64,000 nucleotides of DNA from Streptomyces sp. HPF1205. Lineage in GTDB: Bacteria > Actinomycetota > Actinomycetes > Streptomycetales > Streptomycetaceae. Below are positions 37,701 to 45,667 of this stretch, one piece after another (position 1 is the stretch's first letter; every line of letters begins with the position of its first letter). A program made the position numbers and the translations under genes. Location: positions 1-64,000 of the forward strand of contig NZ_JAINVH010000038.1 of assembly GCF_020400825.1 (NCBI RefSeq), given 5' to 3'. A model generated the notes under the pieces. That model was not told where the DNA came from and did no database searches. It saw nothing but the letters and a program-made list of their open reading frames with translations.

Positions 37701-40700
37701 ACGTCACCAAGACCGACTACAACGAACTGGGCGCGGTCGCCACGGTGACCGGTCCGGACGGCGCGGCCACCACCTACACCTACAACGCCACCGGCACCCT
37801 GCACACGCGAACCGACCCCAACGGGCACACGACGACCTACGGGTACGACGACGCCGGCCGGCAAAAGAGCGTCACCGATCCGCTGGGCCGCGTGCAGGGC
37901 TTCGGGTACGACGCGGACGGCAACCCCACCACCGTCACCGACGCCCGCGGCATCACCGCCACCACCACCTTCGACGGACGCAACCTCCCGTCGGGAACGA
38001 CCTACAGCGACAGCACCCCGGCCACCGGCTACACGTACTTCGCCGACGGCCACCCGAAAACTGTCACCGACGGGACAGGGACGCGGACGTTCGGCTACGA
38101 CCTGGACGGGCGGCTGGCGTCGGTGACGCCGTCGGCGGGCAAGGGGGCCTTCGCCTACACCTACGACGCCGACGGGCGGATCGCCTCCCGCGCCCAGGAC
38201 TACACGCCGGGGACGGCGCTGGACTGGTCGAGTGCGGTGCAGACCGCCTCGGCGGACCTGAACGGCGACGGCATCAGCGACGTCATCCGCACCGACGCCA
38301 AGAACGGCATCCGCACCTATCTCGGGCGCCCCGACGGCACCTTCACCACCGGCGCCACCCTGACCGGCAGCGGGACCGGCTTCAAGCAGATCCTGCCGAT
38401 CGAGTACACCGGTGACGGCAAGACCGACCTGCTGGCCATCGACAAGTCCACCGGCCACCTCTTCCGCTACAACGGCGACGGAAAGGGCGGCTTCGCCGCA
38501 CCCGTCGACATGGGCGGCGGCTGGGGCGTGATGACCCTGACCGCCGGGGACTTCAACGGCGACGGCACGCAGGACTTCCTGGCCATCAGCTCGTCCGCCA
38601 ACGAAATGTACTTCTACCCCGGCAAGGGCGACGGCACCTTCGGCACCCGCACCGCCGTCGGTCCGGGCTGGGCCACGTACCGGCTGACCGCGCTGGACTA
38701 CAACGGCGACGGCACACTCGACGTCCTGGCGATCAACTCCGCCGTCGGGCACCTGTACTTCTATCCCGGCAAGGGCGACGGGACCCTCGGTGCCCGCACC
38801 GACCTCGGGCAGGGTTGGGGCGCCTTCCAGCTCACACCCGGTGACTTCACCGGCGACGGCAAAGCCGACTTCGCCGCGGACGACACCTCCGGCCACCACC
38901 TGTACGTCTACCCGGGCACCGGATCCGGTACGTTCTCCGCCCGCATCCTGCAGGCCGACGACTGGACCAGTTACGGCATCCCCGTCACGGGCACCTTCGA
39001 CGCCGGCACCACCTTGGACATCGCCGCACCGGACACCGCCGGCCATCTGCGGTGGTGGAGCGGCGACGGCGCAGGCCACCTGACCGGCGCCACCCTCGCC
39101 ACCGGACCTGCCTCGGGGCAGAAGACCACCTACGGCTACGACGACGACTCCCGCCAGACCTCCCAGACCGGCCCCGCAGGAACCATCGCCTACGCCTACG
39201 ACCCGGCTGGCAACCTCACCGCCACCACTCTCCCCGCCGCCAACGGGTACGTGGAAAAGCGGACATACGACACCGCGGGCCGCCTCGCCTCCATCGGCAG
39301 CACCAAAGGCACCACCACGCTCGCCAACTGGAAACTCACCCTCAACGACGACGGGCTGCCCAGCCGGGTCGACGCCACCCGCGCCGGCAAACCCGCCTCG
39401 TACCAGTACTACACCTACGATCCAGACGGACGGCTGCTGACCGACTGCACCTCCGCAACCGCCGCCGCCCAGTGCCCCGACACCACCACCGGCACCGCCT
39501 ACACCTACGACGGCGCCGGCAACCGGAAGACCGCCACCACCGGCGGCACCACCACCACCTACAGCTACGACGACGCCGACCAGCTCACCACCGCCACCAC
39601 CGGCACCACCACCCGCAGCTACAGCTACGACAAGGACGGCAACCAGACCGGCGACGGCACCAACACCTTCGCCTACAACGCCACCAACCACCTCACCTCG
39701 CTGACCACGCCGAGCGCGACCTTCACCTACGGCTACGACGCCGACGGCAACCGCGTCACCGCATCCAAGACCGGCACCGGGCTGCAGCGCACCACCGTCT
39801 GGGACCCCAACAACTCCCTGCCGCAAGCAGCCGCCGACTACAACGGCAGCGGCACCCTGACCGCCACCTACCAGTACAACCCGCTGGAGCAGATCCAGTC
39901 CCAGACCCTGCCCACCGGCGCCGCCTACTTCCAGCACCACGACCAACTCGGCTCCGTCACCGACCTCACCGATAACACCGGCACCCCCCAGACCAGCTGG
40001 ACCTACACCGCCTACGGCCAGGCCACCGCCACCAACACAGCCACCAACCCACCGGCCAACCCCTTCACCTACACCGGCCAGTACACCGACCCCACCACCC
40101 CCGCCGCCGGCTACGACCTGCGCGCCCGCAACTACGACCCCACCACCGGCCGCTTCACCAGCACCGACCCCATAGGGCTCCGCCAAAACCAGCCCTACAC
40201 CTCCGCCTACGCCTACGCCGGCGACGCACCCACCTACGCCACCGACCCCTCCGGCCAGGACTGGCTCAGCCCCATCACCAGCCGCATCAAAGCCATCGGC
40301 AGCGGCCTGAAGGAAGGCGCCGAACTCCCCTTCACCGTCATCGGAGACCTCGGCGACGCTGTCACCGGCCGCAACGGAGGCGCCGGAGGCTTCCTCGACA
40401 AGTACCTCCCCATCCGCCCCGCCTACCGCCTCTACCGCGCAGCCGACATGCTCCGCAAGCAAGGCTGCGACCAACTCGCCGACCAGTACGACGCCGCCGC
40501 CGACCAACTCACCCAGCAAATCCTCCTCGTCGGCCTCGGCGGCCTGGAAGGCTGGGAGAAGGATGCCGTGGCCCCCGGTACTCGCGGGCACGACATTCCA
40601 ACGGTCGGCAAGGGAGTGGGGCCTGCCCGGATCAGGGAACCGGGTGGCCGTACAGATCAGCCAGTGATCGCGGGACATGGTGTCTACTTCCGGGGCACCG

Positions 40701-40990
40701 GAGACACAGAAGTGCCGAATGGCACGTGGGCCTACTTCTACGTTGAAGACGGGAAGAGGTTGAGTCAGGTCAAGGGTATCGCCATTGAAAAGGGTGAGAA
40801 GATCAAACCGACCGAGATATTTCGTCCCGGCAGTTCGATGCCTGACTATACTGTGCTTCCAGGCTCCGACTTGCGGATGATGGAGCGGTCGATCACGGTG
40901 AGCAAGCCCACGCGACTGAGTGAGATACTGAAGCCTGGTATGGGCCCTGTTCACATTGCAATCTGCCGGGAACACTGTGACCCACGCTGA
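34724..40990 (+). CDS. RHS/YD-repeat polymorphic toxin with FG-GAP insert
   Basis: The protein has 2088 residues. A signal peptide is seen (RHARHALLVILTLGLLAAG, cleavage after SWA). A prodomain follows, then a DUF6531-like start (ADPVNTATGTYFEKATD), many YD repeats (about 400-1160), an insert of four FG-GAP/VCBS units (about 1166-1460, such as DFNGDGTQDFLAI), more YD repeats, and the RHS core end YDLRARNYDPTTGRFTSTDP (about 1795-1812). The variable tip (about 1945-2088) contains VIAGHGVYFRGTGDTEVPNG, which resembles the Stv adhesin/toxin domain of polymorphic toxins. The tip has lower GC and different codon use from the shell. RHS proteins are delivered to neighbouring cells, and the tip is the active part. 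A small cognate gene follows after 15 bases. Confidence 0.85.
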   Translation: MLRHARHALLVILTLGLLAAGVSPSWAAPGRGGAARKGGVSQAVSTRSAADLPKPPKAMTLAQRRSQVARGQGKFSPMRGYVRPRPVKGRLHPHARPSVRAGKGPAAVGQPYSAGTVAPRSAAAVPDPAWVSAYATAYPGYLSIGGNLQFGSGTASSYSGMWLYVVDSSNHIVIQQEIKRSTGDPTGRFLETGAWCYGWWAANSYPANQCFWWASNQLGGALQDGKQYYAWIFMEGTDGSTSPSGTTSPLVTAFYTPDIPGSQVGICSCYGQTDRADPVNTATGTYFEKATDASLVGAGKPLTLDRYYRSDSSATGLLGRGWSTPFDSKLTLTSTDATLLTADGSKVSFLKLNDGTYATHVGAFLKLTVSGSTYTVTGQDHSASVFDSSGRLTGLRDASGHGLSLSYASGHLASITDAAGRSTAFTVGSDGLLTKVTLPDATTVGYGYTSGLLTSATDPAGKTTSYGYDSAQRLTTVTDPTGAKITNVYGTNGRVSSQTDPNGKKTTFTWDGSRTSNTTDADGGVWSDVYSGNVLLDSIDPYGNEVSYDYDQDLHPIDITDRLGNTTTMTYDNAGNMLTRTAPSSVGYSESWTYDSAGNVHTHTDGRGNTTTYTYNAANQVATVTDPAGGKVTYTYTPLGALDSVTTPRGKKTTYGYDAAGNRTSVTTPLGEKTTFTYDAAGHVLTRTDPRGNVSGADPAAYTTTYTYDPRGLLSSVTDPLGHVTGYGYNDAGQLTTVTDAAGHTTTYTYDPAGNVKTTTDPAGKVTTDTYDSAGNLASVTDPLGNTTTYTYDKNGLLLSTVSPRGNVTGANKAAFTTSYGYDANGNRTTVTDPSGATTVTGYDALNRVVSVTDPLGHVTKTSYDGNDNLATTTDPLGKVTRYTYDAADRQKTQTDPLGKVTAYGYDADGNRTSTTSPLGFITSWTYDSDGRMLTQVDPRGNVSGATASQYTTTYGYDAAGNQTTVTDPLGKVTVTAYDADNHPVSVTDPLGHVTKTDYNELGAVATVTGPDGAATTYTYNATGTLHTRTDPNGHTTTYGYDDAGRQKSVTDPLGRVQGFGYDADGNPTTVTDARGITATTTFDGRNLPSGTTYSDSTPATGYTYFADGHPKTVTDGTGTRTFGYDLDGRLASVTPSAGKGAFAYTYDADGRIASRAQDYTPGTALDWSSAVQTASADLNGDGISDVIRTDAKNGIRTYLGRPDGTFTTGATLTGSGTGFKQILPIEYTGDGKTDLLAIDKSTGHLFRYNGDGKGGFAAPVDMGGGWGVMTLTAGDFNGDGTQDFLAISSSANEMYFYPGKGDGTFGTRTAVGPGWATYRLTALDYNGDGTLDVLAINSAVGHLYFYPGKGDGTLGARTDLGQGWGAFQLTPGDFTGDGKADFAADDTSGHHLYVYPGTGSGTFSARILQADDWTSYGIPVTGTFDAGTTLDIAAPDTAGHLRWWSGDGAGHLTGATLATGPASGQKTTYGYDDDSRQTSQTGPAGTIAYAYDPAGNLTATTLPAANGYVEKRTYDTAGRLASIGSTKGTTTLANWKLTLNDDGLPSRVDATRAGKPASYQYYTYDPDGRLLTDCTSATAAAQCPDTTTGTAYTYDGAGNRKTATTGGTTTTYSYDDADQLTTATTGTTTRSYSYDKDGNQTGDGTNTFAYNATNHLTSLTTPSATFTYGYDADGNRVTASKTGTGLQRTTVWDPNNSLPQAAADYNGSGTLTATYQYNPLEQIQSQTLPTGAAYFQHHDQLGSVTDLTDNTGTPQTSWTYTAYGQATATNTATNPPANPFTYTGQYTDPTTPAAGYDLRARNYDPTTGRFTSTDPIGLRQNQPYTSAYAYAGDAPTYATDPSGQDWLSPITSRIKAIGSGLKEGAELPFTVIGDLGDAVTGRNGGAGGFLDKYLPIRPAYRLYRAADMLRKQGCDQLADQYDAAADQLTQQILLVGLGGLEGWEKDAVAPGTRGHDIPTVGKGVGPARIREPGGRTDQPVIAGHGVYFRGTGDTEVPNGTWAYFYVEDGKRLSQVKGIAIEKGEKIKPTEIFRPGSSMPDYTVLPGSDLRMMERSITVSKPTRLSEILKPGMGPVHIAICREHCDPR

Positions 40991-41005
40991 TAGAAAGGGG
41001 AAGGT

Positions 41006-41425
41006 GTGACGTACTACGCGGATCTGACTCCGTACACCTACGAGTCGTCAGAGCAGCCCGCCCTCAACGTGGGATGGCTGTCGGCCGACGAACCCTTCAC
41101 AAAAGGTGTGGTTGCGGAGTGTGTGGTCGATGCACTCAAAGTGCTGTGTGCAAGGCGGGTCAACCAGATGAGAGGTCTGCATTTCTGTGAGTTCTGCGAC
41201 GTGCTCATGCCTCACATCAAAGGCGGAGAAAAAGGAGAAGAGGAGATTCTTCTCGGCTCTGCAGAGATCCACGTCTGCGGTGACTCCGGGATTGTGTACG
41301 CAGCCCCAAATCTCATCGTGCACTACGTGATGGAGCACTCGTACTGCCCCCCCGCGGAGTTTTGTTCGGCTGTGGTAGAGGCCGTCGGTGTAGAGTGCGC
41401 CGACCAGTTGGTGCTACCCGAATGA
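41006..41425 (+). CDS. Candidate immunity protein for the RHS tip
   Basis: The protein has 139 residues from GTG 41006 with AAAGGGGAAGG just upstream. The front YYADLTPYTYESSEQPALNV and VGWLSADEPFTKGVV match small streptomycete proteins often found behind RHS toxins. A CEFC pair plus two later Cys and a His (HVCGD, HYVMEHSYC) could bind zinc. It lies 15 bases after the RHS stop on the same strand and has low GC, like the toxin tip. Both points suit a cognate immunity gene. I know of no structure, so the immunity role is an inference from position. Confidence 0.65.
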   Translation: MTYYADLTPYTYESSEQPALNVGWLSADEPFTKGVVAECVVDALKVLCARRVNQMRGLHFCEFCDVLMPHIKGGEKGEEEILLGSAEIHVCGDSGIVYAAPNLIVHYVMEHSYCPPAEFCSAVVEAVGVECADQLVLPE

Positions 41426-41512
41426 GGTGTTAATTCGCAGCTCTGCGGTAATCGTGACTACCGCAAAAGCGGCGGCGCGGGCGCGACGGAAGCGGTGTAA
41501 CCCGTTGGTCCG

Positions 41513-41554
41513 GCGCTGTGCTTCCTTTCGGAAACCCGGCTGGAAGCACAGCGC
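41513..41554. repeat. 13-bp inverted repeat after immunity gene
   Basis: GCGCTGTGCTTCC at 41513-41525 pairs with its exact complement at 41542-41554 across a 16-base loop. It could end the toxin-immunity transcript or be a remnant of a small mobile repeat. No T run follows on the + strand. Confidence 0.55.
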
Positions 41555-41604
41555 TTCCGCGGAGCAGGTCTGTTTGTTCAACGGCTTGTGCCGCAGAGGT
41601 GAAC

Positions 41605-42018
41605 ATGCGAACTGTTATCCCCTTGGGTGTGTTCGGCGATGGAGTATTGCACTCGGATGTCACCAGATGGCGCGCCTCGCTTGCAGCGCTCAGTGGCCGT
41701 ATCCCGCCGGACGATCGTCCGAAGATTGCGCACTATCTGCGAACTGCGCCTGTCGTCCTGGCCTTCATGTCGTACACCGAAGACGTGATCAATTCCGCTT
41801 TCGGCGTTTCCGGAGGCTCTGGAGTGGCCAGTGATGGGGTGCATTACTGGCGCCGGGACGCTGCCGAGTACGTCGAGCATTACGGAACTGGTCTGCCGGA
41901 TGATTTCTTGCGTCATGGACAAAGCGTGAGCTGGGAACCGCCCGTCCTCACGCAGCATGAAATTATGGAGATCGATGATTTCCTTGTAGCGAGGTACCGC
42001 CCCCATGGCGGGGGCTGA
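41605..42018 (+). CDS. Second candidate immunity or orphan protein
   Basis: The protein has 137 residues starting at ATG 41605 with AGAGGTG upstream; a longer in-frame start at 41518 would take in unrelated basic sequence. Recognisable runs are RPKIAHYLRTAPVVLAFMS, GVSGGSGVASDGVHYWRRD and YVEHYGTGLPDDFLRHG. Streptomyces has many such one-domain proteins of about 135 residues without a named function, often near RHS or SMI1-like genes. It is on the same strand as the RHS operon but separated by a hairpin. It may be an extra immunity gene kept from an earlier tip. Confidence 0.6.
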   Translation: MRTVIPLGVFGDGVLHSDVTRWRASLAALSGRIPPDDRPKIAHYLRTAPVVLAFMSYTEDVINSAFGVSGGSGVASDGVHYWRRDAAEYVEHYGTGLPDDFLRHGQSVSWEPPVLTQHEIMEIDDFLVARYRPHGGG

Positions 42019-42098
42019 GGGAGGCGGGCGACGGGGGCTGACACGCGGCTTCGGCGTAGTCACGTGACGCCCGTTTTCATCATGCGAGCCCGAGGAGC

Positions 42099-42634
42099 GT
42101 GAGCGGTCGCGCGCCCCCCCCGCTCTCTCCCGCCGCTCCCAGGCTCAACACGCACGCCGCCTGGCATATCCGCCACGGCGTCGACACCGAGCAGGCCCTG
42201 ACACTGCTCACTTCCGGTATCACCTCCCGGCGCATCGCCCACCTCCTCGGCCGCGACGCCGCCCGTCTCGGGCACCGGTCGGCCGGCCTGCGGCAGTGGA
42301 CCGCCCGGCACCACATCGACGGCTGGACGCAGCAGTACCGGGCGAGCGACTACGAGGTACAAGACCTCCTCGACTACGTCCGCATTCCCTCCGACCCGAT
42401 AAACCAGCTCCTCGACAACCGTGCCGCCACCACTGCGCTGACCCGGCTGGTGGCGGGAACACCCGACGGCCCGGTCAACGTCGCACGGCCCAGCGCGGCG
42501 CCACCCGACCATCCGCGCCACCCGGCACGGCCGCCGAGCGCCACCTCGACGTCCTCGCGATGCTCGACAGCGGCCTGGACCTCGACCACCGCCTCCACAA
42601 CGGCCACCTCGTCACCACCCGGCGCACCCTGTAG
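42099..42634 (+). pseudogene. Frameshifted helical protein, unknown
   Basis: The first frame from about 42099 to 42480 gives an ordered helical sequence (HIRHGVDTEQALTLLTSGIT, SRRIAHLLGRDAARLGHRS, WTQQYRASDYEVQDLLDYVR). It then turns into low-complexity Ser/Thr. The better continuation is in another frame (AAERHLDVLAMLDSGLDLDH, RLHNGHLVTTRRTL) ending at 42634. I do not recognise the family. Good coding character in both halves with a shift between them marks a broken gene. Confidence 0.5.
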
Positions 42635-42663
42635 CGCCGGCCCAAGCGCGGGACTGCGGCTCA

Positions 42664-42960
42664 ACGCCGATATTCGAATGGGCGTCGAGGGCGGCGGCAC
42701 ATCCGGTGCCGACGCGTGATGGCCTGGCGGTAGATGTGGTCACGACATCGCCTGCAGCGAATACGTCGAGGATGCTGGTACGAGTGTCCGGGGCCTGGAC
42801 GGTGATGTAGCCGTCGTAGTCGAGGTCGAGCTGGTCTGCGAACAACTTGGTGCGTGGGTCGTGGCCAATGGCAATGAACAGCCCGGTGGCGTCCAGCGCC
42901 GAGATTCCGCCGACAAGGCATCCCGGAGGGTGACGCCGGCGAGCGTGCCGCCGCAGCCCG
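42664..42960 (-). pseudogene. trxB: Thioredoxin reductase (trxB) fragment
   Basis: On the minus strand, pieces in changing frames follow the C-terminal part of thioredoxin reductase. LAGVTLRDALSAE comes first, then ATGLFIAIGHDPRTKLFADQ, DYDGYITVQAPDTRTSILD and VFAAGDVVT (the FAD-binding motif), IYRQAIT in another frame, and GTGCAAALDAH. The N-terminal FAD and redox-disulfide regions are missing, and at least three frame changes are present. It is an inactive leftover; a working trxB must lie elsewhere. Confidence 0.75.
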
Positions 42961-43454
42961 GCCTGCGCCACCTGGCCGGGCATCACCGCACGCGGCATTA
43001 CCGCTAAATCAGCGAATCCGCAACGGGGCGTCCCGTCGTCTCCTTCACCCACTCGGTGCAGCGCGGGGCGGCAGAGCGCTCGGCCAACAGGGCCAATCGG
43101 TCCTAGGTATTGCCCCGTTGCAGTGCTCTACATGCTAAGAGGTGAGCTAGGAAACGCTTGTGGGGATCCTACAATGTTCGCCCCGGCGTGAGGCTGTCAG
43201 CCAAGAGCAACGACCCCCGGGGCCTCTTACGTTTGCGGCATTCGTCGCAGGTCACAGGGTTGTTTGTGCGGAACGCGGCCAGCGGGTGAGTCGGGACCGC
43301 AGGGTGCCCACGGCAAAGAGGGAGGCGGTCGCCGCTCGACGACTGGCCGCTTGACCTGCGGCGCTGGCCATACCGAGTCCGCTCAGGACTGGTTTGTAGG
43401 GTTCTTGCGCCGAAAAGAGCAACGGTCAGAAGACCGTGTGCGTTTTGGCAGGTA
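42961..43454. other. Spacer at accessory/core border
   Basis: About 490 bases between the trxB remnant and the tRNA terminator. No supported gene. A tRNA-like D-arm (GCTC...GAGC, minus strand near 43100-43140) is visible, but the rest does not fold as tRNA. This may be worn-down attachment or recombination DNA. Confidence 0.4.
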
Positions 43455-43493
43455 CAAGAAAGGCTCTGACCGGCATTTCTGCTGGTCAGAGCC
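43455..43493 (-). terminator. Terminator of tRNA-Arg
   Basis: The 10-bp stem GGCTCTGACC (43462-43471) with GGTCAGAGCC (43484-43493) has a 12-base loop. On the minus strand it is followed by TTTCTTG. It lies 12 bases past the tRNA 3' end, as expected for a rho-independent terminator. Confidence 0.8.
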
Positions 43494-43505
43494 CCATCCC
43501 GGAAG

Positions 43506-43577
43506 TGCCCCCGGCAGGATTCGAACCTGCGCACACGGCTCCGGAGGCCGTTGCTCTATCCCCTGAGCTACGGGGGC
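43506..43577 (-). tRNA. tRNA-Arg (anticodon CCG)
   Basis: The cloverleaf reads GCCCCCG acceptor, TAGCTCAGGGGATAGAGCA D arm, anticodon arm ACGGC-CTCCGGA-GCCGT with CCG, and a T arm ending GGTTCGAATCC, closing with CGGGGGC and discriminator A at 43506. CCA is not encoded. Its 3' end faces the accessory region, so it is a possible integration site for an island. Confidence 0.95.
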
Positions 43578-43800
43578 TGGTGTTGCCCCTGGTGGGGGCG
43601 ACGGGAAGAACACTATCAGGTGCGCGGGGGTGGGCGTGTACGGGTTTCGGCGGGGTGGGGCGGGGCGGTAGGGGAACGGCTGGGGGAGAGGGCGGTGGCG
43701 GTGGGCAGGTGGTGCGGGGACGGAGGTGAGGTCACTCCTCGGAGGGGAGAAATGGGCAAAACGCGGACGCATCGCGAAGGGCGCGCCTAGGCTTTCCGGT

Positions 43801-44277
43801 GTGGCGGGCGCGTCGGGCCGGGTGCTTGTGGTCGATGACAACAAGGTGATCCGGCAACTGATCAGGGTCAACCTCGAGCTGGAGGGCTTCGAGGTCGTGA
43901 CCGCGGCCGACGGTGCCGAGTGCCTGGAGATCGTCCACAGCGTGCGGCCCGACGTCGTGACGCTGGACGTGATGATGCCCAGGCTCGACGGAGTGCGGAC
44001 CGCCGCGCGGCTGCGGGCCGACCCGCGCACCCGGGGCATAGCAATCGTGATGGTCAGCGCCGGCTCCGCGCCCGAGGGGCTCGGCGGCCCCCACGGAGCC
44101 GACGTCTACGTGGCCAAGCCCTTCGAGCCCGGCGACCTGGTGGCCACCGTCCGGGCCCTGGCCGACGGCTCCGGTCCCGGCCCCTTCGAAGGTCCCCGTC
44201 GCTTCGAGGACCCCCTCGCCCTCGAAGAAGAGGGCGAGGCGGCCGCCACCCCCGGCGCCCGCCCCGGGCCGCCCTGA
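43801..44277 (+). CDS. Single-domain response regulator
   Basis: The protein has 158 residues from GTG 43801 (weak ribosome site; leaderless translation is possible). The receiver domain has the acidic pair in VLVVDDNKV (Asp12, Asp13), phosphoacceptor Asp56 in VTLDVMMPRLDG, the switch Ser in VMVSAGSAP and the Lys in YVAKPFEPGD. The remaining tail (GPGPFEGPRRFEDPLALEEE) is disordered and there is no output domain, so it acts through protein contacts, as a CheY-like or phosphorelay element. No histidine kinase lies nearby. The gene holds this position next to nrtL in streptomycete genomes. Confidence 0.85.
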   Translation: MAGASGRVLVVDDNKVIRQLIRVNLELEGFEVVTAADGAECLEIVHSVRPDVVTLDVMMPRLDGVRTAARLRADPRTRGIAIVMVSAGSAPEGLGGPHGADVYVAKPFEPGDLVATVRALADGSGPGPFEGPRRFEDPLALEEEGEAAATPGARPGPP

Positions 44278-44403
44278 TCCGCCGGACGCGCCCTGATCCG
44301 CCGGGCCCGCCCCGGCCCCGCCCTCCCGCCGCCACCAAAGTGCCGTACCCCGCCCCCAAACCCGTTCGCGCTCGCACCCCCCTGCTCGCCTACCCTTTGG
44401 GGC

Positions 44404-45432
44404 GTGACCCCCGCCGAGCTGTCCCGTGCCGTGATGACGACGGTTCGCCGTGCCGTCGCCGCGGACGAGCTGCGGGTCGACGTGCCGGAGCGGATCGTGG
44501 TGCAGCGGCCGCCGCGGCCGGGATGCGGGGACTACGCCACCAACGTGGCCCTGCAGCTCGCCAAGGCGGCGGGCCGCACACCGCAGGAGGTGGCCCGCAT
44601 CCTCGGGCGGCGGCTGGCGGAGGAGCCCGGGATCGCCCAGGTCGAGATCGCCGAACCGGGCTTCCTGAACATCACCCTCGACGCCAGGGCGTACGGTGAC
44701 GTCGTACGCCAGGTGCGCGCGCAGCGCGAGCGGTACGGGTACGGTGACGGGCTCGCGGACGAGCCCCTGACGGCGACCGCCGACCCGGGCGACCCCCGGG
44801 GCCTGCTCGTCGCCGAGGTCGTCAACCGGCTCGCCCGGGCGGCCGGCGCGCCCCCCGCCGCCACCCCCGTGACCCTCGCTCCCGCCGCGCCGGCCGCGCA
44901 CACCCCGCCCGCCGTCCTCGGGCCCGACGAGATCCGCTGGGCCCTGCTGCGACCGCCCGCCGAGGACCCGCCGCGCCTGACCGCCGACCTGCTGGTCCAG
45001 CGCGAGACCAACCCCCTCTTCCGGGTCCGCTACGCCCACGCCCGCACCCGCGCCCTCCTCCGCAACGCCCGCGACCTGGGCGTCGACCCGGACCCGGTCC
45101 CCGACCCCCTGCGGCCCGCCGGCCCGCCCCCCTGCACCGCCGACGGCGCCACCCACCACCCCGCGGAAACCGACCTGCTCGGCCTCATCGCCGACTTCCC
45201 GCGCGTGATCGAGACCGCCGCGCGCCGCCGCGCGCCCGACCGGGTCGCCCGCCACATGGAGCGGCTCGCGGACGCCTTCCTCCGGTTCCACGACGAGTGC
45301 CGGCCGCTGCCCAAGGGCGACGAGAAACCCTCGCCCGTCCACGCCGCCCGGATCCGCCTCACCGACGCCACGGGCATCGTGCTCGCCGACGGCCTGCGCC
45401 TGCTCGGCATCACGGCCCCCGACCATCTGTGA
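44404..45432 (+). CDS. nrtL: ArgRS-related anticodon-binding protein NrtL
   Basis: The protein has 342 residues from GTG 44404. The N-terminal part has arginyl-tRNA synthetase additional-domain features (RPGCGDYATNVALQLAKAAG, EVEIAEPGFLNITL). The C-terminal part is a DALR-type anticodon-binding bundle (NPLFRVRYAHARTRALLRN, VARHMERLADAFLRFHDECR, LTDATGIVLADGLRLLGI). The catalytic HIGH/KMSKS Rossmann core between them is absent, so the protein cannot charge tRNA. It keeps a conserved place before lysA in streptomycetes. A tRNA-binding or regulatory role is likely but unproven. Confidence 0.88.
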   Translation: MTPAELSRAVMTTVRRAVAADELRVDVPERIVVQRPPRPGCGDYATNVALQLAKAAGRTPQEVARILGRRLAEEPGIAQVEIAEPGFLNITLDARAYGDVVRQVRAQRERYGYGDGLADEPLTATADPGDPRGLLVAEVVNRLARAAGAPPAATPVTLAPAAPAAHTPPAVLGPDEIRWALLRPPAEDPPRLTADLLVQRETNPLFRVRYAHARTRALLRNARDLGVDPDPVPDPLRPAGPPPCTADGATHHPAETDLLGLIADFPRVIETAARRRAPDRVARHMERLADAFLRFHDECRPLPKGDEKPSPVHAARIRLTDATGIVLADGLRLLGITAPDHL

Positions 45433-45480
45433 CACGACCATCCGTGACACGACGATCCGTGACACGACGATCCGTGACCC
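45427..45480 (+). repeat. 15-bp tandem repeat at nrtL 3' end
   Basis: Three full copies of CCGTGACACGACGAT (the first differs at two positions, with CTG and CCA) and a partial fourth lie between 45427 and 45480. They overlap the nrtL stop codon. They could be replication slippage. Confidence 0.8.
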
Positions 45481-45667
45481 GGCCGCCCGCGACCGCGCCA
45501 ACCGGGGCCCGGACCGCGCCCCGCGACCCCGCCGCCCGCGACCCGGCCGGCGCCCCGCGACCCGGACCGCGCCGCACACCCAGGCGGCGCCCGGACCCGC
45601 CGGACCCGCCGGACCCGCCCCCAGCCCCACCGAGCCCTGACCAGCCTGATCAGAAGGACCCACAGAA

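Noticed and set aside
37472-40975. A very long minus-strand frame (over 1100 codons) inside the RHS gene
   Set aside because: It is the shadow of the repeat-rich RHS gene; the composition is low-complexity Gly/Val and no domain is present.
43085-43150. A second tRNA gene on the minus strand
   Set aside because: Only a D-arm-like GCTC...GAGC part is present. The D loop is too long, and no acceptor or T arm can be paired.
43160-43354. A 64-residue protein left of the tRNA
   Set aside because: It has no ribosome site or recognisable motif, and codon use does not match neighbouring genes.
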